This document shows positions 41,804 to 52,161 of a stretch of DNA of 64,000 nt, piece by piece. The stretch spans positions 1 through 64,000 of the forward strand of contig NZ_JAMOLN010000023.1 in assembly GCF_024448165.1 (NCBI RefSeq). The letters are read 5' to 3'. How positions within the stretch are numbered: the first letter of the stretch is position 1; every line of letters begins with the position of its first letter. The translations under genes were made by a program, and so were the position numbers. The notes under the pieces were generated by a model that was not told the origin of the DNA, ran no database searches, and was given only the letters and a program-made list of their open reading frames with translations. The stretch comes from Streptomyces longispororuber (GTDB taxonomy: Bacteria; Actinomycetota; Actinomycetes; Streptomycetales; Streptomycetaceae).

Positions 41804-42947
41804 CGCCGAGTCCGTACACCCGCCGGGCGGTCCCCGCCGCGATCATCCCCGCCACCCGCTGCGCGTCCGCCAGCGACCACGCCCCCTCGGCCACCCATCC
41901 GCCGAGCACCCGGCCCAGCGCTTCCCGGAACAGCCGGGCCCCCACCACGTGCAGTTCGGGCAGTCCGCGCGCGCCGCTGGAGAAGAGCAGCTTGCCGAAC
42001 GGGGCCAGTTCGAGGATCTCCGCGAGGACCGCGGCGGCCCGGGCCCCGGTGCGGGCGAGCGCCGGGCCCAGATCGGCGTAGACATGCGGGAAGACCCCGG
42101 CCAGGTGCGCGGCGTGCCGGTGGTAGGGGTAGCCGTGCAGCAGTACCAGGTCGGTGCCGAGCCCGGCTGTGGCGCGCGCGAAGTCCGCGAGGAGCACGGG
42201 GTCGGTGCGGTCGATGCCGCCCCGGGCGCCCGAATCCATCCGCGCCGACGGGATCCCGTTGCCCGGCTCGCCGAGTCCCGCGTGCAGCTGGAGCGGACGG
42301 CCCGAGGCGACCGCGATCCACAGCACGTGCCGGAGCAGGACGGGGTCGGTCAGCGGACCGCCCACCGGCCGCCCCGCAAGCCACCGCCCCGCCGCTCCCC
42401 GCACCTCACCGGGCCCCGGCGGCTGCGGCGCGAGCGCGAGGCCGTGGCGTACGCCCGCGACCGAGGTGAAGGCGACCGCGCCGACGGCCGCGGCGTGCAC
42501 CGACTCGGCGAGGTTCGCGAGGAAGGACTCGACGGTCCCCGACGTGTCGGCGACCTGTTCGGCGAGCAGTTCGAGGCGGACGATCTCGTGGGCCTCGGCC
42601 TCCGCCGCCGTGGCCATCTCGGCGGGCGAGGTCAGGTCGTCGGGCAAGCCCGTGTCCACGAGGTACGTGGTGATGCCGCTGCCGCGCAGCAGACGGCGGC
42701 CCGCTTCCAGTACGCCGAGTTCGCGGCGTCGGGCCAGATAGCGGGCGGGCGGGCAGTGCGGTTCCAGACCGAGCAGGGGCGGGCACCAGCGGCGTACCGC
42801 GAAACCGGTCTGGGTGTCGAAGAAGGTGGTGCCAGGGGCGGGCGGCCCCTCGGCCCGGCCGAGGTGGGCCTCGAACGTGCCGAGGCCCAGTTCCGTACGC
42901 AGCACCCCATGGCAGTTCTGATCCACCAGGGACGGCGTTTCGATCAT
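41784..42947 (-). CDS. Amidohydrolase family protein (TIM barrel)
   Basis: A 387-residue protein of the amidohydrolase_2 type: VDQNCHGVLR at the N-terminus (HxH-like metal site reduced to CHG), GRPLQLHAGLGEP with a conserved His, LVLLHGYPYHRHAAHLAGVF and KLLFSSGARGLPELHV with the late acidic position replaced by Ser/Gly. It resembles FluG/amidohydrolase proteins linked to glutamine-synthetase-like enzymes, though none is adjacent. The 3' end overlaps the MarR gene by 20 bases. Substrate unknown. Confidence 0.82.
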   Translation of the reverse strand: MIETPSLVDQNCHGVLRTELGLGTFEAHLGRAEGPPAPGTTFFDTQTGFAVRRWCPPLLGLEPHCPPARYLARRRELGVLEAGRRLLRGSGITTYLVDTGLPDDLTSPAEMATAAEAEAHEIVRLELLAEQVADTSGTVESFLANLAESVHAAAVGAVAFTSVAGVRHGLALAPQPPGPGEVRGAAGRWLAGRPVGGPLTDPVLLRHVLWIAVASGRPLQLHAGLGEPGNGIPSARMDSGARGGIDRTDPVLLADFARATAGLGTDLVLLHGYPYHRHAAHLAGVFPHVYADLGPALARTGARAAAVLAEILELAPFGKLLFSSGARGLPELHVVGARLFREALGRVLGGWVAEGAWSLADAQRVAGMIAAGTARRVYGLGVTGEGG

Positions 42948-43076
42948 CCGGGGCTCCCCGTATATGGACCGTGCTCCTACAGTCCTAACGGGTGAACGGG
43001 CGCCTGGTGTTGCTCGACCGACGGTCGTACACCTGCGCCCATCGCCATGCGTGCGGCAGCCCCGAACGAGCGTGGA

Positions 43077-43412
43077 TCAGCCGCCGAGCTGGATGCCCGC
43101 CATCCGCTTCCACTCGTAGGGCCCGGTCTCGACCTTGGCCGCGAAGTCTCCGTCGAAGTCCTCGTGGACGGTGATCCCGGCCTTGTCGACGGCCTTCTGC
43201 GCGACCTCGTAGGTGGTGGCCACCAGGTCGCCCCAGCCGCCGTCCTCGCCGACGAGCACGATGCGGGTGCCGCGCTCGCCGATGTACGCGAGCTGCCCCT
43301 CGGCGCCGCCGTGCGCCTTGGCGAACGCGCCGATCTGCTTGGCCAGCTTGGCCGCCCGGCGCTCGTCCTTCGCCGCCCGACCGGGCGCCTCAACCACTTG
43401 AGTCTCTGCCAT
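43077..43412 (-). CDS. Small conserved hypothetical protein
   Basis: A 111-residue soluble protein, MAETQVVEAPGRAAKDERRA at the start, then AKLAKQIGAFAKAHGGAEGQ, a beta-rich centre (IVLVGEDGGWGDLVATTYE) and a C-terminal YEWKRMAGIQLGG. Common in Streptomyces between the amidohydrolase and ctaB, function unknown. ATG 43412 is the only good start. Confidence 0.8.
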   Translation of the reverse strand: MAETQVVEAPGRAAKDERRAAKLAKQIGAFAKAHGGAEGQLAYIGERGTRIVLVGEDGGWGDLVATTYEVAQKAVDKAGITVHEDFDGDFAAKVETGPYEWKRMAGIQLGG

Positions 43413-43445
43413 GGACAGGATGCTACCGACGAGTAGCCAAACAAG

Positions 43446-43489
43446 CGATGGGTGGGGCGCGTGGTCTGGGCCACGCGCCCCACCCATCG
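43446..43489 (-). terminator. Very strong terminator after ctaB
   Basis: A perfect 19-bp stem (43446-43464 with 43471-43489) on a 6-base loop, 17 bases beyond the ctaB stop; on the minus strand it is followed by a T-containing run. It isolates ctaB from the small gene downstream. Confidence 0.85.
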
Positions 43490-43506
43490 GGACGATCAGA
43501 GAGCGA

Positions 43507-44463
43507 TCAGCGCAGGAACGGGTCCACGGCGACCGCCACGAACAGCAGCGACACATAGGTGATGGACCAGTGGAACAGTCGCATCTCCTTGAGCTTCCCG
43601 CCCGTGACCTCGGCCTTGGCGCGGTTCTGCAGACCGTGCGCCTCCCACAGCCAGAAGCCGCCGGCGAGGATCGCGACCGCCGTGTAGAACCAGCCGGTGT
43701 AGCCGAGCGGCGTCAGCAGCAGCGAGACCACGACCATGACCCAGCTGTAGATGACGATCTGCTTCGCCACCACCTTGTTGGAGGCGATGACCGGAAGCAT
43801 CGGCACGCCCACGCGCGCGTAGTCGTCCTTCACCTTCATGGACAGCGGCCAGTAGTGCGGCGGCGTCCAGAAGAACATCACGAGGAAGAGGATGACCGGC
43901 GCCCAGGACATCGAGTTCGTGACCGACGACCAGCCGATGAGGACCGGCAGACAGCCGGCGATGCCGCCCCACACGATGTTCTGCGACGTGCGGCGCTTCA
44001 GGATCATCGTGTAGACGACCACATAGAAGAGCAGTGCGCCCAGGGACAACCATGCGGAGAGCCAGTTGACCGCGAAGCCGAACAACAGCGTGGAGATCAC
44101 CGCGAGGGAGATGCCGAAGACCAGGCACTCCTTCGGGCTCACCATGCCGGTGACCAGCGGTCGCTGCGACGTGCGCTCCATCAGGGCGTCGATGTCGCGG
44201 TCGTACCACATGTTCAGCGCGTTGGCGCCGCCCGCGGAGAGGTAGCCGCCGAGGCAGGTGATCAACACCAGCTTCAGGTCCGGCACACCCTGCTCGGCGA
44301 GGAACATCACCGGAACCGTGGTGATGAGCAGCAGCTCGATGATTCGCGGCTTGGTCAGCGCCACGAACGCCTTGACTCGGGCCCCGAACGGCCGCTGGCC
44401 GCGGCTGCTGCTCGTGCTGCTCGTCCCGAGCGCTCCCGGAGGACGGGATTCGACGGCCGTCAC
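43507..44463 (-). CDS. ctaB: Protoheme IX farnesyltransferase (heme O synthase)
   Basis: A 318-residue UbiA-type prenyltransferase with nine membrane helices. The two Asp-rich/basic motifs are [15 protein letters not shown] and the later [11 protein letters not shown]. It adds farnesyl to heme B to give heme O, the substrate of CtaA. I set the start at GTG 44463 (TAVESRPPG), which has AGGGG five bases upstream; GTG 44469 and ATG 44550 are less likely. Divergent from tkt. Confidence 0.93.
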   Translation of the reverse strand: MTAVESRPPGALGTSSTSSSRGQRPFGARVKAFVALTKPRIIELLLITTVPVMFLAEQGVPDLKLVLITCLGGYLSAGGANALNMWYDRDIDALMERTSQRPLVTGMVSPKECLVFGISLAVISTLLFGFAVNWLSAWLSLGALLFYVVVYTMILKRRTSQNIVWGGIAGCLPVLIGWSSVTNSMSWAPVILFLVMFFWTPPHYWPLSMKVKDDYARVGVPMLPVIASNKVVAKQIVIYSWVMVVVSLLLTPLGYTGWFYTAVAILAGGFWLWEAHGLQNRAKAEVTGGKLKEMRLFHWSITYVSLLFVAVAVDPFLR

Positions 44464-44872
44464 GCACACCCCTGACAGAGACTCCAGCGAGCCCCCGATG
44501 CAGACCACTTGATGTGAAGTCCCGGTAAAGGCTCGCGCGTACCACGCCACTGTAGACGTTGCCTATACCTCGCCCTTCGTGGGGGTGGGGTCGTGTTGGG
44601 CGGCATGCCGCGATGGAGGCAACGGGCGCGTTCCCCGGGTCGGCGCGCGCTCCTCCAGATGAGCTTTTGCGTCCCCGGATGAGCCCCCAGATGAGCGGCT
44701 CCGTATTCAGGTGACGAACGGCGTCGATCCCTGTCAGGAGGCGGATTCGGCGGAGTCCCGGCAGTCTGGAATGACTCGAAAAAATGCACGTTCTAGCAAG
44801 GGTAGGCTCGACAACGGCCGGTGAGACCGACGTCACCGGTATCAACCATGTGGAGAGGAGCCCTGACTCAGG
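44464..44872. other. Intergenic region between ctaB and tkt
   Basis: No gene is supported in these 409 bases. It must hold the divergent promoters of ctaB and the pentose phosphate operon. A TAGGCT at 44803-44808 could be the -10 for tkt, without a recognisable -35. Three copies of a GATGAGC-ending 9-mer occur (44656-44664, 44676-44684, 44688-44696). A 7-bp hairpin CCGGTGA/TCACCGG lies at 44818-44839, in the tkt leader. Confidence 0.5.
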
Positions 44873-46960
44873 GTGAGCACCAAGCCGACCACCACAGACC
44901 TCGAGTGGACCGATGTGGACCAGCGGGCCGTTGACACCGCTCGCGTCCTGGCCGCCGACGCCGTACAGAAGGTCGGTAACGGCCATCCCGGTACGGCCAT
45001 GAGCCTGGCCCCTGCCGCGTACACCCTCTTCCAGAAGGTGATGCGGCACGACCCGGCGGACGCCGACTGGGTCGGGCGGGACCGTTTCGTCCTGTCCGCC
45101 GGTCACTCGTCCCTGACCCTCTACATCCAGCTCTACCTGGCCGGCTTCGGCCTGGAGCTGGATGACCTGAAGGCGTTCCGGACGTGGGGCTCCAAGACCC
45201 CCGGCCACCCGGAGTACGGCCACACCACCGGTGTCGAGACCACCACGGGCCCGCTGGGCCAGGGTGTCGCCAACGCCGTGGGCATGGCGATGGCAGCCCG
45301 CTACGAGCGCGGTCTGTTCGACCCGGAGGCCCCGCAGGGCACCTCCCCGTTCGACCACTTCGTGTACGCGATCGCCGGTGACGGCTGCCTCCAGGAGGGC
45401 ATCTCCGCCGAGGCGTCCTCGATGGCCGGGCACCAGCAGCTCGGCAACCTGGTCCTGCTGTGGGACGACAACCACATCTCGATCGAGGGCGACACCGAGA
45501 CCGCGGTCTCCGAGGACACCTGCAAGCGCTACGAGGCGTACGGCTGGCACGTCCAGCGCGTCGCCCCGAAGCCGGACGGCGACCTCGACCACGAGGCGAT
45601 CTACAACGCCATCGAGGCGGCCAAGAAGGTCACGGACAAGCCGTCCTTCATCGCGATGCGCTCGATCATCGCCTGGCCCGCCCCGAACGCGCAGAACACC
45701 GAGGCCGCGCACGGTTCAGCGCTCGGCGCGGACGAGGTGGCCGCCACCAAGCGCGTGCTCGGCTTCGACCCGGAGCAGTCCTTCGAGGTCTCCGACGAGG
45801 TCATCAACCACACCCGCAAGGCCCTCGACCGCGGCGCCCAGGCCAAGGCCGAGTGGGAGAAGTCGTTCCAGGAGTGGCGCACCGCCAACCCGGAGCGCGC
45901 CGCCGAGTTCGACCGGATCAACGCGGGCGAGCTGCCGGCCGGCTGGGAGGAGAAGCTCCCCGCCTTCGAGGTCGGCAAGGGTGTCGCGACGCGTGCCGCG
46001 TCCGGCAAGGTTCTGCAGGCTCTCGGCGCCGTGATCCCCGAGCTGTGGGGCGGCTCCGCCGACCTCGCGGGCTCGAACAACACGACGATCGACAAGACGT
46101 CGTCCTTCCTCCCGAAGGGCAACCCGCTGCCGGAGGCCGACCCGTACGGCCGCACGATCCACTTCGGCATCCGCGAGCACTCCATGGCCGCGGAGATGAA
46201 CGGCATCGCGCTGCACGGCCACACGCGCATCTACGGAGGCACCTTCCTGGTGTTCTCCGACTACATGCGCAACGCCGTGCGCCTGTCGGCCCTGATGCAC
46301 CTGCCGGTGACGTACGTGTGGACGCACGACTCCGTCGGTCTCGGTGAGGACGGCCCGACGCACCAGCCGGTCGAGCACCTGGCGTCGCTGCGCGCGATCC
46401 CCGGCCTGAACGTCGTGCGTCCGGCCGACGCCAACGAGACGGCCATCGCCTGGCGCGAGATCCTCAAGCGCGGCAAGAAGGACTACGGCAAGAGCGCCCC
46501 GCACGGTCTGGTGCTGACCCGCCAGGGCGTGCCGACGTACGAGGCGAACGAGGCCACCGTCAAGGGCGGCTACGTGCTCGTCGAGGCCTCGAAGGCCACG
46601 CCGGACCTGATCCTGATCGCCACCGGTTCCGAGGTGCAGCTCGCCGTCGAGGCGCGCGAGACCCTGGAGGCGGAGGGCGTCGCCACGCGCGTGGTCTCCA
46701 TGCCGTCGGTCGAGTGGTTCGAGGAGCAGGACCAGGGGTACCGGGACAGCGTCCTGCCGCCGTCGGTGAAGGCCCGGGTCGCGGTCGAGGCCGGGATCGG
46801 TCTGACCTGGCACAAGTACGTCGGGGACGCCGGTCGCATCGTTTCCCTGGAGCACTTCGGTGCTTCGGCGGACGGCAAGGTCCTCTTCCGCGAGTTCGGC
46901 TTCACTGCCGAGAACGTGGTGGCCAAGGCCCGGGAATCCCTCGCCGCGGCTCAGCGCTGA
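44873..46960 (+). CDS. tkt: Transketolase
   Basis: A 695-residue transketolase. TPP site: [19 protein letters not shown] and the [17 protein letters not shown] stretch; [20 protein letters not shown] holds the active-site His region; the pyrimidine domain has [20 protein letters not shown]. It transfers two-carbon units in the non-oxidative pentose phosphate pathway. GTG 44873 has GAGGAG 12 bases upstream. First gene of tkt-tal-zwf-opcA-pgl. Confidence 0.96.
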   Translation: MSTKPTTTDLEWTDVDQRAVDTARVLAADAVQKVGNGHPGTAMSLAPAAYTLFQKVMRHDPADADWVGRDRFVLSAGHSSLTLYIQLYLAGFGLELDDLKAFRTWGSKTPGHPEYGHTTGVETTTGPLGQGVANAVGMAMAARYERGLFDPEAPQGTSPFDHFVYAIAGDGCLQEGISAEASSMAGHQQLGNLVLLWDDNHISIEGDTETAVSEDTCKRYEAYGWHVQRVAPKPDGDLDHEAIYNAIEAAKKVTDKPSFIAMRSIIAWPAPNAQNTEAAHGSALGADEVAATKRVLGFDPEQSFEVSDEVINHTRKALDRGAQAKAEWEKSFQEWRTANPERAAEFDRINAGELPAGWEEKLPAFEVGKGVATRAASGKVLQALGAVIPELWGGSADLAGSNNTTIDKTSSFLPKGNPLPEADPYGRTIHFGIREHSMAAEMNGIALHGHTRIYGGTFLVFSDYMRNAVRLSALMHLPVTYVWTHDSVGLGEDGPTHQPVEHLASLRAIPGLNVVRPADANETAIAWREILKRGKKDYGKSAPHGLVLTRQGVPTYEANEATVKGGYVLVEASKATPDLILIATGSEVQLAVEARETLEAEGVATRVVSMPSVEWFEEQDQGYRDSVLPPSVKARVAVEAGIGLTWHKYVGDAGRIVSLEHFGASADGKVLFREFGFTAENVVAKARESLAAAQR

Positions 46961-46994
46961 CGCCCGTACACGACACGTAGGAGATGCAATTTCC

Positions 46995-48113
46995 ATGACA
47001 GACGCACTGAAGCGCCTCTCCGAGGAAGGCGTCGCGATCTGGCTGGACGACCTGTCGCGCAAGCGGATCACGTCCGGCAACCTGGCCGAACTGATCGACC
47101 AGCAGCACGTCGTGGGCGTCACCACCAACCCGTCGATCTTCCAGAAGGCGATCTCCAGCGGTGACGGTTACGAGCAGCAGCTCACCGACCTCGCCGCCCG
47201 CAAGGTCACCGTCGAAGAGGCCATCCGCATGATCACCACGGCGGACGTCCGCGACGCCGCCGACATCCTGCGCCCGGTCTTCGACGCGACCGGTGGCCAG
47301 GACGGCCGGGTGTCGATCGAGGTCGACCCGCGGCTCGCCCACAACACGCAGGCCACGGTCGCCGAGGCCAAGCAGCTGGCGTGGCTGGTGGACCGGCCGA
47401 ACACGCTCATCAAGATCCCGGCGACCAAGGCGGGCCTGCCCGCGATCACCGAGACCATCGGCAAGGGCATCAGCGTGAACGTGACGCTGATCTTCTCGCT
47501 CGCGCGCTACCGCGAGGTCATGGACGCGTACCTGGCCGGTCTGGAGAAGGCGAAGGCCGCCGGCCTGGACCTCTCCAAGATCCACTCGGTCGCGTCCTTC
47601 TTCGTGTCCCGCGTGGACACCGAGATCGACAAGCGGATCGACGCCCTCGGCACGGACGAGGCCAAGGCCGCGCGCGGCAAGGCCGGCCTGGCCAACGCGC
47701 GCCTGGCGTACGAGGCGTTCGAGGAGGTGTTCAGCGGTGACCGCTGGGCCGCCCTCGACAAGGCGCAGGCCAACAAGCAGCGTCCGCTGTGGGCCTCGAC
47801 CGGCGTCAAGGACAAGGCGTACAAGGACACCCTGTACGTCGACGACCTGGTCGCCCCGGGCACGGTGAACACCATGCCGGAGGCCACGCTGGAGGCGACG
47901 GCCGACCACGGTCAGATCACCGGCAACACGATCGCGGGCACGTACGACCAGTCCCGCGCCGAGCTGGAGGCCGTCGAGAAGCTGGGGATCTCGTACGACG
48001 AGGTCGTGCAGCTGCTCGAGGACGAGGGCGTCGAGAAGTTCGAGGCGGCCTGGAACGACCTGCTCAAGTCGACCGAGGCGGAGCTCAAGCGCCTCGCCCC
48101 CTCGGAGGGCTGA
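46995..48113 (+). CDS. tal: Transaldolase
   Basis: A 372-residue transaldolase of the actinobacterial type. The Schiff-base lysine is in [26 protein letters not shown] and [20 protein letters not shown] are family motifs. Moves three-carbon units from sedoheptulose-7-P to glyceraldehyde-3-P. 34 bases after tkt; its end contains the ribosome site for zwf. Confidence 0.95.
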   Translation: MTDALKRLSEEGVAIWLDDLSRKRITSGNLAELIDQQHVVGVTTNPSIFQKAISSGDGYEQQLTDLAARKVTVEEAIRMITTADVRDAADILRPVFDATGGQDGRVSIEVDPRLAHNTQATVAEAKQLAWLVDRPNTLIKIPATKAGLPAITETIGKGISVNVTLIFSLARYREVMDAYLAGLEKAKAAGLDLSKIHSVASFFVSRVDTEIDKRIDALGTDEAKAARGKAGLANARLAYEAFEEVFSGDRWAALDKAQANKQRPLWASTGVKDKAYKDTLYVDDLVAPGTVNTMPEATLEATADHGQITGNTIAGTYDQSRAELEAVEKLGISYDEVVQLLEDEGVEKFEAAWNDLLKSTEAELKRLAPSEG

Positions 48114-48117
48114 TCCC

Positions 48118-49653
48118 TTGACCGCACACGGAGCGAACCGCAATCCGCTCCGTGACGCCGCAGACCGACGGCTCCCGCGCATCGCGGGGCCGTCGGGTCT
48201 GGTGATCTTCGGCGTCACGGGCGATTTGTCGCGTAAAAAGCTGATGCCTGCCGTGTACGACCTCGCCAACCGGGGCCTGCTGCCCCCGGGCTTCTCGCTG
48301 ATCGGGTTCGCCCGCCGCGAGTGGCAGGACGAGGACTTCGCGCAGGAAGTGCACGACGCGGTCAAGCAGCACGCGCGGACGCCGTTCCGCGAAGAGGTCT
48401 GGCAGCAGCTCATCCAGGGCATGCGCTTCGTCCAGGGCAACTTCGACGACGACGACGCGTTCGAGACCCTGAAGTCGACGATCGAGGACCTCGACAAGTC
48501 GCAGGGCACGGGCGGGAACTTCGCGTTCTACCTCTCCGTACCCCCCAAGTTCTTCCCGCAGGTCGTGCAGCAGCTCAAGAAGCACGGCCTGGCGGACGCG
48601 CCGCAGGGCTCGTGGCGGCGCGCCGTCATCGAGAAGCCCTTCGGTCACGACCTCGCGTCGGCCAAGGACCTCAACGCGATCGTGCACGAGGTGTTCGACC
48701 CGGACCAGGTGTTCCGGATCGACCACTACCTGGGCAAGGAGACGGTCCAGAACATCCTGGCGCTGCGCTTCGCGAACCAGATGTTCGAGCCGATCTGGAA
48801 CCGGTCGTACGTCGACCACGTGCAGATCACGATGGCCGAGGACATCGGCATCGGCGGCCGCGCCGGCTACTACGACGGCATCGGCGCCGCCCGTGACGTC
48901 ATCCAGAACCACCTCCTTCAGTTGATGGCGCTCACGGCCATGGAGGAGCCCGCCTCCTTCGACGCGGACGCGCTCGTCGCCGAGAAGGCCAAGGTGCTCG
49001 GCGCGATCAAGCTGCCGAAGGACCTCGGCAAGGACACGGTGCGCGGCCAGTACGCGGCCGGGTGGCAGGGCGGCGAGAAGGCCGTCGGCTACCTCCAGGA
49101 AGACGGGATCGACCCGCAGTCGAAGACCGACACGTACGCGGCTGTCAAGCTGGAGGTGGACAACCGCCGTTGGGCGGGCGTGCCCTTCTACCTGCGGACC
49201 GGCAAGCGTCTGGGCCGTCGCGTCACCGAGATCGCCGTCGTCTTCCAGCGCGCCCCGCACTCCCCCTTCGACCACACGGCGACGGAGGAGCTGGGCCAGA
49301 ACGCGATCGTGATCCGCGTCCAGCCGGACGAGGGCATCACGGTCCGCTTCGGTTCGAAGGTGCCGGGCACGTCGATGGAGATCCGGGACGTCTCGATGGA
49401 CTTCGCCTACGGCGAGTCCTTCACCGAGTCGAGCCCGGAGGCGTACGAACGGCTCATCCTGGACGTCCTGTTGGGCGATTCGAACCTCTTCCCGCGCACG
49501 GAGGAGGTCGAGCTGTCCTGGAAGATCCTCGACCCGATCGAGAACCACTGGGACACGCACGGGAAGCCGGCGCAGTACCCGTCCGGCACGTGGGGGCCCG
49601 CCGAGGCGGACGAAATGCTCGCACGAGACGGACGGAGCTGGCGGCGCCCATGA
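48118..49653 (+). CDS. zwf: Glucose-6-phosphate 1-dehydrogenase
   Basis: A 511-residue enzyme. Cofactor site LVIFGVTGDLSRKKLMPAVY; active site RIDHYLGKETVQN with catalytic His; substrate-binding EKPFGHDLASA. It makes 6-phosphogluconolactone and NADPH. The TTG start at 48118 is placed by GGAGGG inside the end of tal, 4 bases after the tal stop, so the two are coupled. Confidence 0.95.
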   Translation: MTAHGANRNPLRDAADRRLPRIAGPSGLVIFGVTGDLSRKKLMPAVYDLANRGLLPPGFSLIGFARREWQDEDFAQEVHDAVKQHARTPFREEVWQQLIQGMRFVQGNFDDDDAFETLKSTIEDLDKSQGTGGNFAFYLSVPPKFFPQVVQQLKKHGLADAPQGSWRRAVIEKPFGHDLASAKDLNAIVHEVFDPDQVFRIDHYLGKETVQNILALRFANQMFEPIWNRSYVDHVQITMAEDIGIGGRAGYYDGIGAARDVIQNHLLQLMALTAMEEPASFDADALVAEKAKVLGAIKLPKDLGKDTVRGQYAAGWQGGEKAVGYLQEDGIDPQSKTDTYAAVKLEVDNRRWAGVPFYLRTGKRLGRRVTEIAVVFQRAPHSPFDHTATEELGQNAIVIRVQPDEGITVRFGSKVPGTSMEIRDVSMDFAYGESFTESSPEAYERLILDVLLGDSNLFPRTEEVELSWKILDPIENHWDTHGKPAQYPSGTWGPAEADEMLARDGRSWRRP

Positions 49654-50717
49654 AGATCGACCTTACGGACACCACCTCCAGCAAGATCAACAAGGCGCTG
49701 GTCAAGGCCCGCCGCGCCATCGGCACCCCTGCCGTCGGCATGGTGCTCACCCTCGTCATCGTCACCGACGAGGAGAACGCCTACGACGCCCTGAAGGCGG
49801 CCAACGAGGCCTCGCGCGAGCACCCCTCGCGCAAGCTCGTCGTCATCAAGCGCGTCTCCCGCTCCCCGCGCGACCGCACGAAGTCGCGGCTCGACGCCGA
49901 GGTGCGGGTCGGCGTGGAGGCCGGCACCGGCGAGACCGTGGTGCTGCGCCTGTACGGCGAGGTCATCAACCACGCCCAGTCGGTCGTCCTGCCGCTCCTG
50001 CTGCCGGACGCCCCGACGGTGGTCTGGTGGCCCGTGGACGCCCCTCTCGACCCCGCGCAGGACCCGCTGGGCGCCCTGGCCCAGCGCCGCGTCACGGACA
50101 CGTACGCGGCCGTTCAGCCGGTCCACGAGCTGGAGGCCCGCGCGGCGTCCTACTCGCCCGGCGACACGGACCTGTCCTGGACCCGGATCACGCCGTGGCG
50201 CTCCATGCTGGCCGCGGCGCTCGACCAGGTCACCTGTGACGTCACCTCCGTCGAGGTCGAGGGCGAGGAGTTCAACCCGAGCTGCGAGCTGCTCGCCATG
50301 TGGCTCGCGGACCGGCTGGACGTCCCGGTGAAGCGCTCGCTGTCGTCGGGCCCCGGCCTGACCGGCGTACGCCTGGAGTCCACCTGCGGCCCGATCGTCC
50401 TCGACCGGGCCGACGGCACCCTGGCCACGCTCTCCATCCAGGGCCAGCCGGACCGCGCGGTCGCGCTCAAGCGCCGCGAGACGTCCGAGCTGATCGCGGA
50501 GGAGCTGCGCCGGCTCGACCCGGACGACACGTACGCCGCCGCGCTGCGGTTCGGCGTGGACCGGCTGGGCGAGTCGGAGGCGCAGATGACGGCGCCCGAG
50601 CCGGTCGAGCCGGCCGCTCCGACGGCGGCGCCCGCCCGGAAGGCGGCCGCGAAGAAGGCGCCGGCCAAGAAAGCCCCCGCGAAGAAGGCTCCGGCCAAGA
50701 AGGCGACCACGAAGTGA
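49650..50717 (+). CDS. opcA: Glucose-6-phosphate dehydrogenase assembly protein OpcA, with histone-H1-like tail
   Basis: A 355-residue OpcA, the cofactor that activates G6P dehydrogenase in cyanobacteria and actinobacteria. Core features: VGMVLTLVIVTDEENAYDAL, VVWWPVDAPLDPAQDPLGAL and DLSWTRITPWRSMLAAALDQ. The last 29 residues are a lysine/alanine/proline repeat (AAKKAPAKKAPAKK and on), as in histone H1-like proteins; OpcA function does not obviously need it. ATG 49650 overlaps the zwf stop (ATGA). Confidence 0.93.
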   Translation: MKIDLTDTTSSKINKALVKARRAIGTPAVGMVLTLVIVTDEENAYDALKAANEASREHPSRKLVVIKRVSRSPRDRTKSRLDAEVRVGVEAGTGETVVLRLYGEVINHAQSVVLPLLLPDAPTVVWWPVDAPLDPAQDPLGALAQRRVTDTYAAVQPVHELEARAASYSPGDTDLSWTRITPWRSMLAAALDQVTCDVTSVEVEGEEFNPSCELLAMWLADRLDVPVKRSLSSGPGLTGVRLESTCGPIVLDRADGTLATLSIQGQPDRAVALKRRETSELIAEELRRLDPDDTYAAALRFGVDRLGESEAQMTAPEPVEPAAPTAAPARKAAAKKAPAKKAPAKKAPAKKATTK

Positions 50718-50741
50718 GCGCAGAACAGTGAGTGCAGACCA

Positions 50742-51521
50742 GTGAGTGCAGCACCCCAACTCGTCGTCCACCGCGACAAGGAGCTGATGGCGCAGGCGGC
50801 CGCGGCGCGACTGATCACCAAGATCGTCGACGCCCAGGCCGCCCGCGGCTACGCCTCCGTGGTCCTCACCGGTGGCCGCAACGGCAACGGCCTGCTGGCG
50901 GCCCTGAACACGGCGCCCGCGCGGGACGCGATCGACTGGGGCCGCCTCGACCTGTGGTGGGGCGACGAGCGGTTCCTGCCGGACGGCGACCCGGAGCGCA
51001 ACTACACCCAGGCCAGGGAGGCGCTGCTCGACGCGGTGCCGCTCGACCCCGCGCGCGTGCACCCCATGCCCGCGTCGGACGGCCCGTACGAGGCGGACGC
51101 CGCGGCCGAGGCGTACGCGGCCGAACTCGCCGCTGCCGCGGGCCCCGAGGACCACGGCCCGGTGCCGACCTTCGACGTCCTGATGCTCGGCGTCGGCCCG
51201 GACACGCACGTCGCGTCGCTCTTCCCCGAGCTCCCGGCGGTCCGTGAGACGGAGCGGACAGTGGTCGGCGTGCGCGGCGCGCCCAAGCCCCCGCCCACCC
51301 GCGTCACGCTCACGCTCCCGGCGATCCGTGCCGCGCGTGAGGTGTGGCTCCTCGCGGCCGGCGAGGACAAGGCGAAGGCCGCCGCGATCGCCCTGTCGGG
51401 CGCGGGCGAGATCCAGGCCCCGGCCGCGGGCGCCTACGGCCGCTCGCGCACCCTGTGGCTGCTCGACTCCGCGGCGGCGTCGCAGCTGCCGCCGGAGCTG
51501 TATCCGCCCGCTGTCGCGTGA
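50742..51521 (+). CDS. pgl: 6-phosphogluconolactonase
   Basis: A 259-residue DevB-type lactonase: VVLTGGRNGNGLLAALNTA, DLWWGDERFLPDGDPERNYT and FDVLMLGVGPDTHVASLFPE are the family motifs. It hydrolyses the lactone made by Zwf. GTG 50742 is 24 bases after opcA. Last gene of the operon, followed by a terminator. Confidence 0.94.
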   Translation: MSAAPQLVVHRDKELMAQAAAARLITKIVDAQAARGYASVVLTGGRNGNGLLAALNTAPARDAIDWGRLDLWWGDERFLPDGDPERNYTQAREALLDAVPLDPARVHPMPASDGPYEADAAAEAYAAELAAAAGPEDHGPVPTFDVLMLGVGPDTHVASLFPELPAVRETERTVVGVRGAPKPPPTRVTLTLPAIRAAREVWLLAAGEDKAKAAAIALSGAGEIQAPAAGAYGRSRTLWLLDSAAASQLPPELYPPAVA

Positions 51522-51545
51522 CGCGCATCGCCACCACGCGCGCGT

Positions 51546-51578
51546 AGGGCCCCGTTCTCCTCAGGGAGGCGGGGCCCT
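51546..51578 (+). terminator. Terminator of the pentose phosphate operon
   Basis: AGGGCCCCG (51546-51554) and CGGGGCCCT (51570-51578) pair over 9 bp; the loop forms an inner CTCC/GGAG stem and a T-rich TTCCTC follows. Probably also ends the convergent gene at 51610. Confidence 0.8.
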
Positions 51579-51609
51579 TCCTCGTGGATCGTGTGCCGGG
51601 GCGGCGGTC

Positions 51610-52092
51610 CTACGCGGGCTGCGGGAGTCGGTAGTCGGACCCGTCCCGTTCCCGTACGAGGATCCCCTCGCTGACGCAGTAGCGGCGCAGGGCGGCGGTG
51701 TCGTCGTGGACGGTGTGCAGGGCCTCGTTGATCTCGCGCTCGCTGTAGGTGCGGTCCGTGTCGAAGAGGGTGTCCGTGAGGTGGACGAGGAGTTCGTGCC
51801 GCACGGCGGGGCGCACCGGGATCGCCGTCAGCCGGCCGCCGGCGAAGAATCCGGTGAGATGGCGCGGAACTCCCGTGGTGGGCTCGGGAGTCCGGGCCCG
51901 GCGGAACACCTCGGGCCCGGCCCGCAGCGACCCGTCCTCGCGCCGCTCGACGAGCCCCGAGGCGATCAGCTTGCCCAGGTGCTTGCGGGCGACCGGGGAG
52001 TCGGCCTCGCGCGGCGGCAGGTCGTCCAGCACGATGCGCGCGTACAGCCTGAGTCGTTCGGGGTCGGCGAGTGCCGACATGAGGTGGTCCAC
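51610..52092 (-). CDS. DUF2087 domain protein
   Basis: A 160-residue protein: N-terminal helix-turn-helix-like DPERLRLYARIVLDDLPPRE and SPVARKHLGKLIASGLVERR, then the DUF2087 domain with GGRLTAIPVRPAVRHELLVH, TYSEREINEALHTVHDD and RRYCVSEGILVRERDGSDYR. Such proteins are probably regulators. GTG 52092 has GGGAGG at a good distance. Single gene, 69 bases downstream of pgi. Confidence 0.87.
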   Translation of the reverse strand: MDHLMSALADPERLRLYARIVLDDLPPREADSPVARKHLGKLIASGLVERREDGSLRAGPEVFRRARTPEPTTGVPRHLTGFFAGGRLTAIPVRPAVRHELLVHLTDTLFDTDRTYSEREINEALHTVHDDTAALRRYCVSEGILVRERDGSDYRLPQPA

Positions 52093-52161
52093 GAGGTGCC
52101 TCCCGGCGGGGTGACGGACGGATGGGCAGTCTCACCCGCCGGAAGACCCTCGCGCATCCGA

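Noticed and set aside
44460..44789. 109-codon frame in the ctaB-tkt gap
   Set aside because: No ribosome site, Arg/Pro-rich composition, and it overlaps the ctaB start in another frame. Not supported as a gene.
43496..45712. Open frame of 738 codons on the minus strand
   Set aside because: Covers ctaB in another frame and the 5' part of tkt in antisense. Low-complexity translation, no family.
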